NCBI GenBank assembly: GCA_026413225.1
Contig: JAPMTP010000089.1
Location: 1 to 64,000 of the forward strand
DNA length: 64,000 nt
Reading direction: 5' to 3'
From: Otis tarda
Taxonomy: Eukaryota; Chordata; Aves; Otidiformes; Otididae
The position numbers and the translations under genes are program-made. This document shows, one piece after another, positions 12,501-24,307 of this stretch; position 1 is the first letter of the stretch, and the number at the start of each line of letters is the position of its first letter. Under the pieces are notes generated by a model. That model saw only the letters and a list, made by a program, of their open reading frames with translations, made no database searches and was not told the origin of the DNA.

Positions 12501-15500
12501 ATGCGCTGCCAATGGCCAGTGAGGAGCAGCAAGAGCTTGAGTGGCTGGCACTTTTGATGTGGGAGCAATTGTCCGACTTTCGTGATTTTTCGGGTTTTCT
12601 TTTCGGGGGTGCCCAGGTGCAGCTGGTGGCAAACGTCGAAGCCCTGCTCCTCAGGGAAAGCCCGGAGCCCCAGTGTCTGTGCTGCTGTAGATGCGCTGCC
12701 AATGGCCGCTGAGGAGCAGCAAGAGCTTGAGTGGCTGGCACTTTTGGGGTGGGAGCAATCGTCCGACTTTCGCGATTTTTCCGGTTTTTTTTTCGGGGGC
12801 GACCACGTGCAGCTGGTGGCAAACGTCGAAGCCCTGCTCCTCAGGGAAAGCCCGGAGCCCCAATGTCTGTGCTGCTGTAGATGCGCTGCCAATGGCTGCT
12901 GATGAGCAGCAAGAGCTTGAGTGGCTGGCACTTTTGGTGTGGGAGCAATCGTCCGACGTTCGTGATTTTTGGGGGTTATTTTTCGGGGGGCGCCCAGGTG
13001 CAGCTGGTGGCAAATGTCGAAGCCCTGCTCCTCAGGGAAAGCCCGGAGCCCCAATGTCTGTGCTGCTGTAGAGGCGCTGCCAATGGCCGCTGAGGAGCAG
13101 CAAGAGCTTGAGTGGCTGGCACTTTTGGTGTGGGAGCAATCGTCCGACGTTCGTGATTTTTGGGGGTTTTTTTTCGGGGGCGCCCAGGTGCACCTGGTGG
13201 CAAATGTCGAAGCCCTGCTCCTCAGGGAAAGCCCGGAGCCCCAATGTCTCTAGTGCTGTAGATGCGCTGCCAATGGCCACTGACGAGCAGCAAGAGTTTG
13301 AGTGGCTGGCACTTTTGGTGTGGGAGCAATCGTCCGATGTTCGTGATATTTCGGGGATTTTTTTCGGGGGGGGGCCAAGTGCAGCTGGTGGCAAACGTCG
13401 AAGCCCTGCTCCTCAGGGAAAGCCCAGAGCCCCACTGTCTCTGCTGCTGTAGATGCGCTACAAATGGCTGCTGAGGAGCAGCAAGAGCTTTAGTTGCTGG
13501 CACTTTTGGTGTGGGAGCAATCGTCCGACGTTCGTGATTTTTTGGGTTTTTTTTCCTGGGGGCGCCCAGGTGCAGCTGGTGGCAATTGTCGAAGCCCTGC
13601 TCCTCAGGAAAAGTCTGGAGCCCCAGTGTCTGTGCTGCTGTAGATGCGCTGCCAATGGCCGCTGAGGAGCAGCAAGAGCTTGAGTGGCTGGCATTTTTGG
13701 TGTGGGAGCAATCGTCCGACGTTCGTGATTTGTCGGGGCTTTTTTTCGGGGGCGCCCACGTGCAGCTGGTGGCAAACGTCGAAGCCCTGCTCCTCAGGGA
13801 AAGCCCGGAGCCCCAATGTCTGTGCTGCTGTAGATGCGCTGCCAATGGCCGTTGAGGAGCAGCAAGAGCTTGAGTGGCTGTCACTTTAGTAGTGAGAGCA
13901 ATTGTCCGACGTTCGCAATTTTTCAGGATTTTTTTTCGGGGTGTCCCAGGTGCAGCTGGTGGCAACGTCGAAGCCCTGCTCCTCAGGGAAAGCTCGGAGC
14001 CCCAAAGTCTATGCTGCTGTAGATGCGCTGCCAATGGCCACTGAGGAGCAGCAAGAGCTTGAGTGGCTGGCACTTTTGATGTGGGAGCAATCGTCCGACG
14101 TTCGTGATTTTTCTGGGTTTTTTTTCGGGGGGCGCCCAGGTGCAGCTGGTGGCAAACGTCGAAGCCCTGCTCCTCAGGGAAAGCCCGGAGCCCCAATATC
14201 TGTGATGCTGTAGATGCGCTGCAAATGACCACTGAGGAGCAGCAATAAATTGAGTGGCTGGCACTTTTGATGTGGGAGCAATCGTCCGACGTTCGTGATT
14301 TTTCTGGGTTTTTTTTCTGGGGGCGCCCAGGTGCAGCTGGTGGCAAACGTCGAAGCCCTGCTCCTCAGGGAAAGACCAGAGCCCCAATGTCTGTGCTGCT
14401 GTAGATGCGCTGCCAATGGCCGCTGGGGAGCAGCAAGAGCTTGAGTGGCTGGCACTTTTGGTGTGCTAGCAATCGTCCGACGTTCGTTATTTTTCGGGTT
14501 TTTTTTTTTTCGGGGGCGCCCAGGTGCAGCTGGTGGCAAACGTCGAAGCCCTGCTCCTCAGGGAAAGCCCGGAGCCCCAGTGTCTGTGCTGCTGTAGATG
14601 CGCTGCCAATGGCCGCTGAGGAGCAGCAAGAGCTTGAGTGGCTGGCACTTTTGGGGTGGGAGCAATCGTCCGACGTTCGTGATTTTTCTGGGGTTTTTTT
14701 CGGGGGTGCCCAGGTGCAGCTGGTGGCATACGTCGAAGCCCTGCTCCTCAGGGAAAGCCCGGATCCCCAATGTCTGTGCTGCTGTAGATGCGCTGCCAAT
14801 GGCCACTGAGGAGCAGCAAGAGCTTGAGTGGCTGGCACTTTTGGTGTGGAAGCAATCGTCCGACGTTCGTGATTTTTTGGGGTTTTTATTCGGGGGGGCC
14901 AAGTGCAGGTGGTGGCAAACGTCGAAGCCCTGCTCCTCAGGGAAAGCCCGGAGCCCCAATGTCTGTGCTGCTGTAGATGCGCTGCCAATGGCCGCTGAGG
15001 AGCAGCAAGAGTTTGAGTGGCTGGCACTTTTGGTGTGGAAGCAATCGTCCGACGTTCGTGATTTTTCGGGGTTTTTTTCGGGGGGGGGGGGCAAGTGCAG
15101 GTGGTGGCAAACGTCGAAGCCCTGCTCCTCAGGGAAAGCCCGGAGCCCCACTGTCTCTGCTGCTGTAGATGCGCTACAAATGACCACTGAGGAGCAGCAA
15201 GAGCTTGAGTGGCTGGCAGTTTTGGTGTGGGAGCAATCGTCCGACGTTCGTTATTTTTCGGGGTTTTTTTTCAGGGGACACCCAGGTGCAGCTGGTGGCA
15301 AACGTTGAAGCCCTGCTCCTCAGGGAATGCCCGGAGCCCTAATGTCTCTGCTGCTGTAGATGCGCTGCCAATGGCCGCTGAGGAGCAGCAACAGCTTGAG
15401 TGGCTGGCAATTTTGGTGTGTGAGCAATCATCCGACGTTCGTGATTTTTCGGGGTTTTTTTTCGGGGGGCGCCCAGGTGCAGCTGGTGGCAAACGTCGAA

Positions 15501-18500
15501 GCCCTGCTCCTCAGGGAAAGCCCGGAGCCCCAATGTCTGTGGTGCTGTAGATGCGCTGCCAATGGCCGCTGAGGAGCAGCATGGGCTTGAGTTGCTGGCA
15601 CATTTGGTATGGAAGCAATCGTCCGACGTTCGTGAATTTTCGGGTTTTTTCCCGGGGGGCGCCCAGGTGCAGCTGGTGGCAAACGTCGAAGCCCTGCTCC
15701 TCAGGGAAAGCCCGGAGCCCCAATGTCTGTGCTGCTGAAGATGCGCTGCCAATGGCCGCTGAGGAGCAGCAAGAGCTTGAGTGGCTGGCACTTTAGGTGT
15801 GAGAGCAATCATCTGACGTCCGCGATTTTTCAGGATTTTTTTTCGTGGTGTCCCGGGTGCAGCTGGTGGCAAACGTCGAAGCCCTGCTCCTCAGGGAAAG
15901 CCCGGAGCCCCAATGTCTGTGCTGCTGTAGATGCGCTGCAAAGGACCGTTGAGAAGCAGCAAGAGCTTGAGTGGCTGGCACTTTTGGTGTGGGAACAATC
16001 GTCCGACATTCGTGATTTTTTCGATTTTATTTTTGGGGGGCGCCCACGTGCAGCTGGTGGCAAACGTCAAAGCCCTGCTCCTCAGGAAAAGCCCGGAGAC
16101 CCAATGTCTGTGCTGCTGTAGATGCGCTGCAAATGACCATTGAGAAGCAGCAAGAGCTTGAGTGGCTGGCACTTTTGGTGTGGGAGCATTCATCCGATTT
16201 TCGCGATTTTTCGGGGTTTTTTTTCGGGGGGCGCCCAGGTGCAGCTGGTGGCAAATGTCGAAGTCCTGCTCCTCAGGGAAAGCCCGGAGCCCCAATGTCT
16301 CTAGTGCTGTAGATGCGCTGCCAATGGCCGCTGAGGAGCAGCAAGAGTTTGAGTGGCTGGCACTTTTGGGGTGGGAGCAATCGTCCGATGTTCGTTATAT
16401 TTCGGGGTTTTTTTTCGGGCGGCGCCCAGGTGCAGCTTGTGGCAAACGTCGAAGCCCTGCTCCTCAGGGAAAGCCCGGAGCCCCAATGTCTGTGCTGCTG
16501 TAGATGCGCTGCCAATGGCCGCTGAGGAGCAGCATGATCTTGAATTGCTGGCACTTTTGGTATGGAAGCAATCGTCCGACGTTCGTGGTTTTTTGGGTTT
16601 ATTTTTCGGGGTGTCCCAGGTGCAGCTGGTGGCAAACGTCGAAGCCCTGCTCCTCAGGGAAAGCCCGGAGCCCCAATGTCTGTGGTGCTGTAGATGAGCT
16701 GCCAATGGCCGCTCAGGAGCAGCAAGAGCTTGAGTTGCTGGCACTTTAGGTGTGAGAGCAAACGTCCGACGTCCGCGATTTTTCAGGATTTTTTTTCGGG
16801 GTGTCCCGGGTGCAGCAGTAGGCAAACGACGAAGCCCTGCTCCTCAGGGAAAGCCCGGAGCCCCAGTGCCTGTGCTGCTGTAGATGCGCTGCCAATGGCC
16901 GCTGAGGAGCAGCAAGAGCTTGAGTGGCTGGCATTTTTGGTGTGGGAGCAATCGTCCGATGTTCGTGATTTTTCGGGGTTTTTTTTCGGGGGGCGCCCAG
17001 GTGCAGCTGGTGGAAACGTCGAAGCCCTGCTCCTCAGGGAAAGCCCGGAGCCCTAATGTCTCTAGTGCTGTAGATGCGCTGCCAATGGCCGCTGAGGAGC
17101 AGGAAGAGTTTGAGTGGCTGACCCTTTTGGGGTGGAAGCAATCTTCCGACGTTCGTGATTTTTCGGGTTATTTTTTCGGGGGGGGGCCCATGTGCAGGTG
17201 GTGGCAAACGTCGAAGCCCTGCTCCTCAGGGAAAGCCCGGAGCCCCAATGTCTGTGGTGCTGCAGATGCGCTGCCAATGGCCGCTGAGGAGCAGCAAGAG
17301 CTTGAGTTGCTGGCACTTTTGGTATGGAAGCAATCGTCCGATGTTCGTGATTTTTCGGGTTTTTTTTTCGGGGGGCGCCCACGTGCAGCTGGTGGCAAAC
17401 GTCGAAGCCCTGCTCCTCAGGGAAAGCCCGGAGCCCCAGTGTCTGTGCTGCTGTAGATGCGCTGCCAATGGCCAGTGAGGAGCAGCAAGAGCTTGAGTGG
17501 CTGGCACTTTTGATGTGGGAGCAATCGTCCGACTTTCGTGATTTTTCGGGTTTTCTTTTAGGGGGGTGCCCAGGTGCAGCTGGTGGCAAACGTCGAAGCC
17601 CTGCTCCTCAGGGAAAGCCCGGAGCCCCAGTGTCTGTGCTGCTGTAGATGCGCTGCCAATGGCCGCTGAGGAGCAGCAAGAGCTTGAGTGGCTGGCACTT
17701 TTGGGGTGGGAGCAATCGTCCGACGTTCGTGATTTTTGGGGGTTTTTTTACGGGGGGCGCCCAGGTGCAGCTGGTGGCAAATGTCGAAGCCCTGCTCCTC
17801 AGGGAAAGCCCGGAGACCCAATGTCTGTGCTGCTGTAGATGCGCTGCCAATGGCCACTGAGGAGCAGCAAGAGTTTGAGTGGCTGGCACTTTTGGTGTGG
17901 AAGCAATCGTCCGACGTTCGTGATTTTTCGGGGTTTTTTTTTCGGGGGGGGCCAAGTGCAGCTGGTGGCAAACGTCGAAGCCCTGCTCCTCAGGGAAAGC
18001 CCAGTGCCCCACTGTCTCTGCTGCTGTAGATGCGCTACAAATGGCCGCTGAGGAGCAGCAAGAGCTTTAGTTGCTGGCACTTTTGGGGTGGGAGCAATCG
18101 TCCGACGTTCGTGATTTTTTGGGTTTTTTTTTCTGGGGGCCCCCAGGTGCAGCTGGTGGCAATTGTCGAAGCCCTGCTCCTCAGGAAAAGTCTGGAGCCC
18201 CAGTGTCTGTGCTGCTGTAGATGCGCTGCAAATGACCACTGAGGAGCAGCAAGAGCTTGAGTGGCTGGCACTTTTGATGTGGGAGCAATCGTCCGACGTT
18301 CGTGATTTTTCTGGGTTTTTTTTTCGGGGGCGCCCAGGTGCAGCTGGTGGCAAACGTCGAAGCCCTGCTCCTCAGGGAAAGCCCAGAGCCCCACTGTCTC
18401 TGCTGCTGTAGATGCGCTACAAATGGCCGCTGAGGAGCAGCAAGAGCTTTAGTTGCTGGCACTTTTGGTGTGGGAGCAATCGTCCAACGTTCGTGATTTT

Positions 18501-20694
18501 TTGGTTTTTTTTTCCTGGGGGCGCCCAGGTGCAGCTGGTGGCAATTGTCGAAGCCCTGCTCCTCAGGAAAACTCTGGAGCCCCAGTGTCTGTGCTGCTGT
18601 AGATGCGCTGCCAATGGCCTCTGAGGAGCAGCAAGAGCTTGAGTGGCTGGCATTTTTGGTGTGGGAGCAATCGTCCGACGTTCGTGATTTGTCGGGTTTT
18701 TTTTCGGGGGCGCCCAGGTGGAGATGCTGGCAAACGTCGAAGCCCTGCTCCTCAGGGAAAGCCCGGAGCCCCAATGTCTCTAGTGCTGTAGATGCGCTGC
18801 CAATGGCCGCTGAGGAGCAGCAAGAGTTTGAGTGGATGGCACTTTTGGTGTGGAAGCAATCGTCCGACGTTCGTGATTTTTCGGGGTTTTTTTTCGGGGG
18901 GGGGCCAAGTGCAGCTGGTGGCAAACGTCGAAGCCCTGCTCCTCAGGGAAAGCCCAGAGCCCCACTGTCTCTGCTGCTGTAGATGCGCTACAAATGGCCG
19001 CTGAGGAGCAGCAAGAGCTTTAGTTGCTGGCACTTTTGGGGTGGGAGCAATCGTCCGACGTTCGTGATTTTTTGGGTTTTTTTTCTGGGGGCGCCCAGGT
19101 GCAGCTGGTGGCAATTGTCGAAGCCCTGCTCCTCAGGAAAAGTCTGGAGCCCCAGTGTCTGTGCTGCTGTAGATGCGCTGCCAATGGCCGCTGAGGAGCA
19201 GCAAGAGCTTGAGTGGCTGGCATTTTTGGTGTGGGAGCAATCGTCCGACGTTCGTGATTTGTCGGGGTTTTTTTTCGGGGGGCGCCCACGTGAAGCTGGT
19301 GGCAAACGTCGAAGCCCTGCTCCTCAGGGAAAGCCCGGAGCCCCAATGTCTGTGGTGCTGTAGATGCGCTGCCAATGGCCGCTGAGGAGCAGCAAGAGCT
19401 TGAGTGCCTGGCACTTTTGGTGTGGGACAGATCGTCCGACGTTCGCGATTTTTCTGGTTTTATTTTCGGGGGGTGCCCAGGTGCAGGTGGTGGCAAACGT
19501 CGAAGCCCTGCTCCTCAGGGAAAGCCCGGAGCCCCAATGTCTGTGCTGCTGTAGATGCGCTGCCAATGGCCGCTGACGAGCAGCAAGAGCTTGAGTGGCT
19601 GGCACTTTAGTAGTGAGAGCAATTGTCCGACGTTCGCAATTTTTCAGGATTTTTTTTCGGGGTGTCCGAGGTGCAGCTGGTGGCAAACGTCGAAGCCCTG
19701 CTCCTCAGGGAAAGCCCGGAGCCCCAGTGTCTGTGCTGCTGTAGATGCGCTGCCAATGGCCGCTGAGGAGCAGCAAGAGCTTGAGTGGCTGACACTTTTG
19801 GTGTGGGAGCAATCTTCCGACGTTCGTGATTTTTCTGCGTTTTTTCGGGGGCGCCCAGGTGCAGCTGGTGGCAAACGTCGAAGCCCTGCTCCTCAGGGAA
19901 AGCCCGGAGCCCCAGTGTCTCTAGTGCCGTAGATGCGGTGGCAAAGGCCGCTGAGGAGCAGCAAGAGCTTGAGTGGCTGGCACTTTTGGTGTGGGAGCAA
20001 TCGTCCGACGTTCGTTATTTTTCGGGTTTTTTTTTCGGGGGGCGCCCACGTGCAGCTGGTGGCAAACGTCGAAGCCCTGCTCCTCAGGGAAAGCCCGGAG
20101 CCCCACTGTCTCTGCTGCTGTAGATGCGCTGCCAATGGCCGCTGAGGAGCAGCAAGAGCTTGAGTGGCTGGCACTTTTGGTGTGCTAGCAATCGTCCGAC
20201 GTTCGTGATTTTTCTGGGGTTTTTTTCGGGGGGTGCCCAGGTGCAGCTGGTGGCATACGTCGAAGCCCTGCTCCTCAGGGAAAGCCCGGATCCCCAATGT
20301 CTGTGCTGCTGTAGATGCGCTGCCAATGGCCACTGAGGAGCAGCAAGAGCTTGAGTGGCTGGCACTTTTGGTGTGGAAGCAATCGTCCGACGTTAGTGAT
20401 TTTTTGGGGTTTTTATTCGGGGGGGGCCAAGTGCAGGTGGTGGCAAACGTCGAAGCCCTGCTCCTCAGGGAAAGCCCGGAGCCCCAATGTCTGTGCTGCT
20501 GTAGATGCGCTGCCAATGGCCGCTGAGGAGCAGCAAGAGTTTGAGTGGCTGGCACTTTTGGTGTGGAAGCAATCGTCCGACGTTCGTGATTTTTCGGGGT
20601 TTTTTTTCGGGTGGGGCCAAGTGCAGGTGGTGGCAAACGTCGAAGCCCTGCTCCTCAGGGAAAGCCCGGAGCCCCACTGTCTCTGCTGCTGTAG
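12501..20694 (+). repeat. Array segment with irregular higher-order structure
   Basis: About 43 monomers. Its middle (15931 to about 17838) repeats 10979 to about 12880 at a 4.95-kb offset. The marker monomer appears at 13834 and, in altered form, at 19555, which is 24 and then 30 monomers from its predecessors. Units with CAGGTGGAGATGCTGGC in place of CAGGTGCAGCTGGTGGC begin to appear (near 18716). No gene or interspersed element is seen. Confidence 0.85.
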
Positions 20695-23600
20695 ATGCGC
20701 TACAAATGGCCGCTGAGGAGCAGCAAGAGCTTGAGTGGCTGGCACTTTTGGTGTGGGAGCAATCGTCCGACGTTCGTTATTTTTCGGGGTGTTTTTTTGG
20801 GCGGCGCCCACGTGCAGCTGGTGGCAAACGTCGAAGCCCTGCTCCTCAGGGAAAGCCCAGAGCCCCAGTGTCTGTGCTCCTGTAGATGCGCTGCAAATGA
20901 CCACTGAGGAGCTGCAAGAGCTTGAGTGGCTGGCACTTTTGGTATGGAAGCAATCGTCCGACGTTCGTGATTTTTCTGGGTTTTTTTTCGGGGTGTCCCA
21001 GGTGCAGCTGGTGGCAAACGTCGAAGCCCTGCTCCTCAGGGAAAGCCCGGAGCCCCAGTGTCTGTGCTGCTGTAGATGCGCTGCCAATGGCCGCTGAGGA
21101 GCAGCAAGAGCTTGAGTGGCTGGCACTTTTGGGGTGGGAGCAATCGTCCGACTTTCGCGATTTTTCGGGTTTTTTTTTCGGGGGGCGCCCAGGTGCAGCT
21201 GGTGGCAAACGTCGAAGCCCTGCTCCTCAGGGAAAGCCCGGAGCCCCAATGTCTGTGGTGCTGTAGATGCGCTGCCAATGCCCGCAGAGGAGCAGCAACA
21301 GCTTGAGTGGCTGGCACTTTTGGTGTGGGACAGATCGTCCGACGTTCGCGATTTTTCTGGTTTTATTTTCGGGGGGTGCCCAGGTGCAGCTGGTGGCAAA
21401 CGTCGAAGCCCTGCTCCTCAGGGAAAGCTCGGAGCCCCAAAGTCTATGCTGCTGTAGATGCGCTGCCAATGGCCACTGAGGAGCAGCAAGAGCTTGAGTG
21501 GCTGGCACTTTTGATGTGGGAGCAATCGTCCGACGTTCGTGATTTTTCGGGGTTTATTTTCGGGGGGCGCCCAGGTGCAGCTGGTGGCAAACGTCGAAGC
21601 CCTGCTCCTCAGGTAAAGCCCGGAGCCCCAATATCTGTGCTGCTGTAGATGCACTGCAAATGACCACTGAGGAGCAGCAATAAATTGAGTGGCTGGCACT
21701 TTTGATGTGGGAGCAATCGTCCGACGTTCGTGATTTTTCTGGGTTTTTTTTCGGGGGGCGCCCAGGTGCAGCTGGTGGCAAACGTCGAAGCCCTGCTCCT
21801 CAGGGAAAGACCAGAGCCCCAATGTCTGTGCTGCTGTAGATGCGCTGCCAATGGCCGCTGGGGAGCAGCAAGAGCTTGAGTGGCTGGCACTTTTGGTGTG
21901 CTAGCAATCGTCCGACGTTCGTTATTTTTCGGGTTTTTTTTCGGGGGGCGCCCAGGTGCAGCTGGTGGCAAACGTCGAAGCCCTGCTCCTCAGGGAAAGC
22001 CCGGAGCCCCAACGTCTGTGCTGCTGTAGATGCGCTGCCAATGGCCTCTGAGGAGCTGCAAGAGCTTGAGTGGCTGGCACTTTTGGTATGGAAGCAATCG
22101 TCCGACGTTCGTGATTTTTCTGGGTTTTTTTTCGGGGTGTCCCAGGTGCAGCTGGTGGCAAACGTCGAAGCCCTGCTCCTCAGGGAAAGCCCGGAGCCCC
22201 AGTGTCTGTGCTGCTGTAGATGCGCTGCCAATGGCCGCTGAGGAGCAGCAAGAGCTTGAGTGGCTGGCATTTTTGGTGTGGGAGCAATCGTCCGACGTTC
22301 GTGATTTTTCGGGGTTTTTTCGGGGGGGGCCAAGTGCAGCTGGTGGCAAACGTCGAAGCCCTGCTCCTCAGGGAAAGCCCAGAGCCCCACTGTCTCTGCT
22401 GCTGTAGATGCGCTACAAATGGCCGCTGAGGAGCAGCAAGAGCTTTAGTTGCTGGCACTTTTGGGGTGGGAGCAATCGTCCGACGTTCGTGATTTTTTGG
22501 GTTTTTTTTTTCTGGGGGCGCCCAGGTGCAGCTGGTGGCAATTGTCGAAGCCCTGCTCCTCAGGAAAAGTCTGGAGCCCCAGTGTCTGTGCTGCTGTAGA
22601 TGCGCTGCCAATGGCCGCTGAGGAGCAGCAAGAGCTTGAGTGGCTGGCATTTTTGGTGTGGGAGCAATCGTCCGACGTTCGTGATTTGTCGGGGTTTTTT
22701 TCGGGGGGCGCCCACGTGAAGCTGGTGGCAAACGTCGAAGCCCTGCTCCTCAGGGAAAGCCCGGAGCCCCAATGTCTGTGGTGCTGTAGATGCGCTGCCA
22801 ATGGCCGCTGAGGAGCAGCAACAGCTTGAGTGCCTGGCACTTTTGGTGTGGGACAGATCGTCCGACGTTCGCGATTTTTCTGGTTTTATTTTCGGGGGGT
22901 GCCCAGGTGCAGCTGGTGGCAAACGTCGAAGCCCTGCTCCTCAGGGAAAGCCCGGAGCCCCAATGTCTGTGCTGCTGTAGATGCGCTGCCAATGGCCGCT
23001 GAGGAGCAGCAAGAGCTTGAGTGGCTGTCACTTTAGTAGTGAGAGCAATTGTCCGACGTTCGCAATTTTTCAGGATTTTTTTTCGGGGTGTCCCAGGTGC
23101 AGCTGGTGGCAAACGTCGAAGCCCTGCTCCTCAGGGAAAGCCCGGAGCCCCAAAGTCTATGCTGCTGTAGATGCGCTGCCAATGGCCACTGAGGAGCAGC
23201 ATGAGCTTGAGTGGCTGGCACTTTTGATGTGGGAGCAATCGTCCGACATTCGTGATTTTTCGGGGTTATTTTTCGGGGGGCGCCCAGGTGCAGCTGGTGG
23301 CAAACGTCGAAGCCCTGCTCCTCAGGGAAAGCCCGGAGCCCCAGTGTCTCTAGTGCCGTAGATGCGGTGGCAATGGCCGCTGAGGAGCAGCAAGAGCTTG
23401 AGTGGCTGGCAATTTTGGTGTGGGAGCAATCGTCCGACATTCGTGATTTTTTGGGTTTTATTTTTGGGGGGCGCCCAGGTGGAGATGCTGGCAAACGTCG
23501 AAGCCCTGCTCCTCAGGGAAAGCCCGGAGACCCAATGTCTGTGCTGCTGTAGAAGCGCTGCCAATGGCCGCTGAGGAGCAGCAAGAGCTTGAGTGGCTGA

Positions 23601-24307
23601 CACTTTTGGTGTTTGAGCAATCTTCCGACGTTCGTGATTTTTCTGCGTTTTTTCGGGGGGCGCCCAGGTGCAGCTGGTGGCAAACGTCGAAGCCCTGCTC
23701 CTCAGGGAAAGCCCGGAGCCCCAGTGTCTCTAGTGCCGTAGATGTGGTGGCAATGGCCGCTGAGGAGCAGCAAGAGCTTGAGTGGCTGGCACTTTTGGTG
23801 TGGGAGCAATCGTCCGACGTTCGTTATTTTTCGGGTTTTTTTCGGGGGCGCCCACGTGCAGCTGGTGGCAAACGTCGAAGCCCTGCTCCTCAGGGAAAGC
23901 CCGGAGCCCCAATGTCTGTGCTGCTGTAGATGCGCTGCCAATGGCCGCTGAGGAGCAGCAAGAGCTTGAGTGGCTGGCACTTTTGGTGTGCTAGCAATCG
24001 TCCGACGTTCGTGATTTTTCTGGGGTTTTTTTCGGGGGTGCCCAGGTGCAGCTGGTGGCATACGTCGAAGCCCTGCTCCTCAGGGAAAGCCCGGATCCCC
24101 AATGTCTGTGCTGCTGTAGATGCGCTGCCAATGGCCACTGAGGAGCAGCAAGAGCTTGAGTGGCTGGCACTTTTGGTGTGGAAGCAATCGTCCGACGTTC
24201 GTGATTTTTTGGGGTTTTTATTCGGGGTGCCAAGTGCAGGTGGTGGCAAACGACGAAGCCCTGCTCCTCAGGGAAAGCCCGGAGCCCCAATGTCTGTGCT
24301 GCTGTAG
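20695..24307 (+). repeat. Higher-order repeat B, copy 1 (19-mer, 3.61 kb)
   Basis: Unit starts pair with the next block at an offset of 3610-3617 bp: 21076/24689, 21267/24879, 21840/25450, 22030/25641, 22408/26023, 22790/26403, 22981/26594, 23362/26974, 23742/27356 and 23930/27547. Shared variants include a monomer with GTGGGACAGATCGTCC and one with GTGTGCTAGCAATCG. Confidence 0.88.

Noticed and set aside
13222..14346. A 374-codon open frame with repeated proline- and serine-rich peptides, resembling a repeat protein
   Set aside because: It is the minus-strand reading of six monomers. The same peptides appear in other frames throughout the array.
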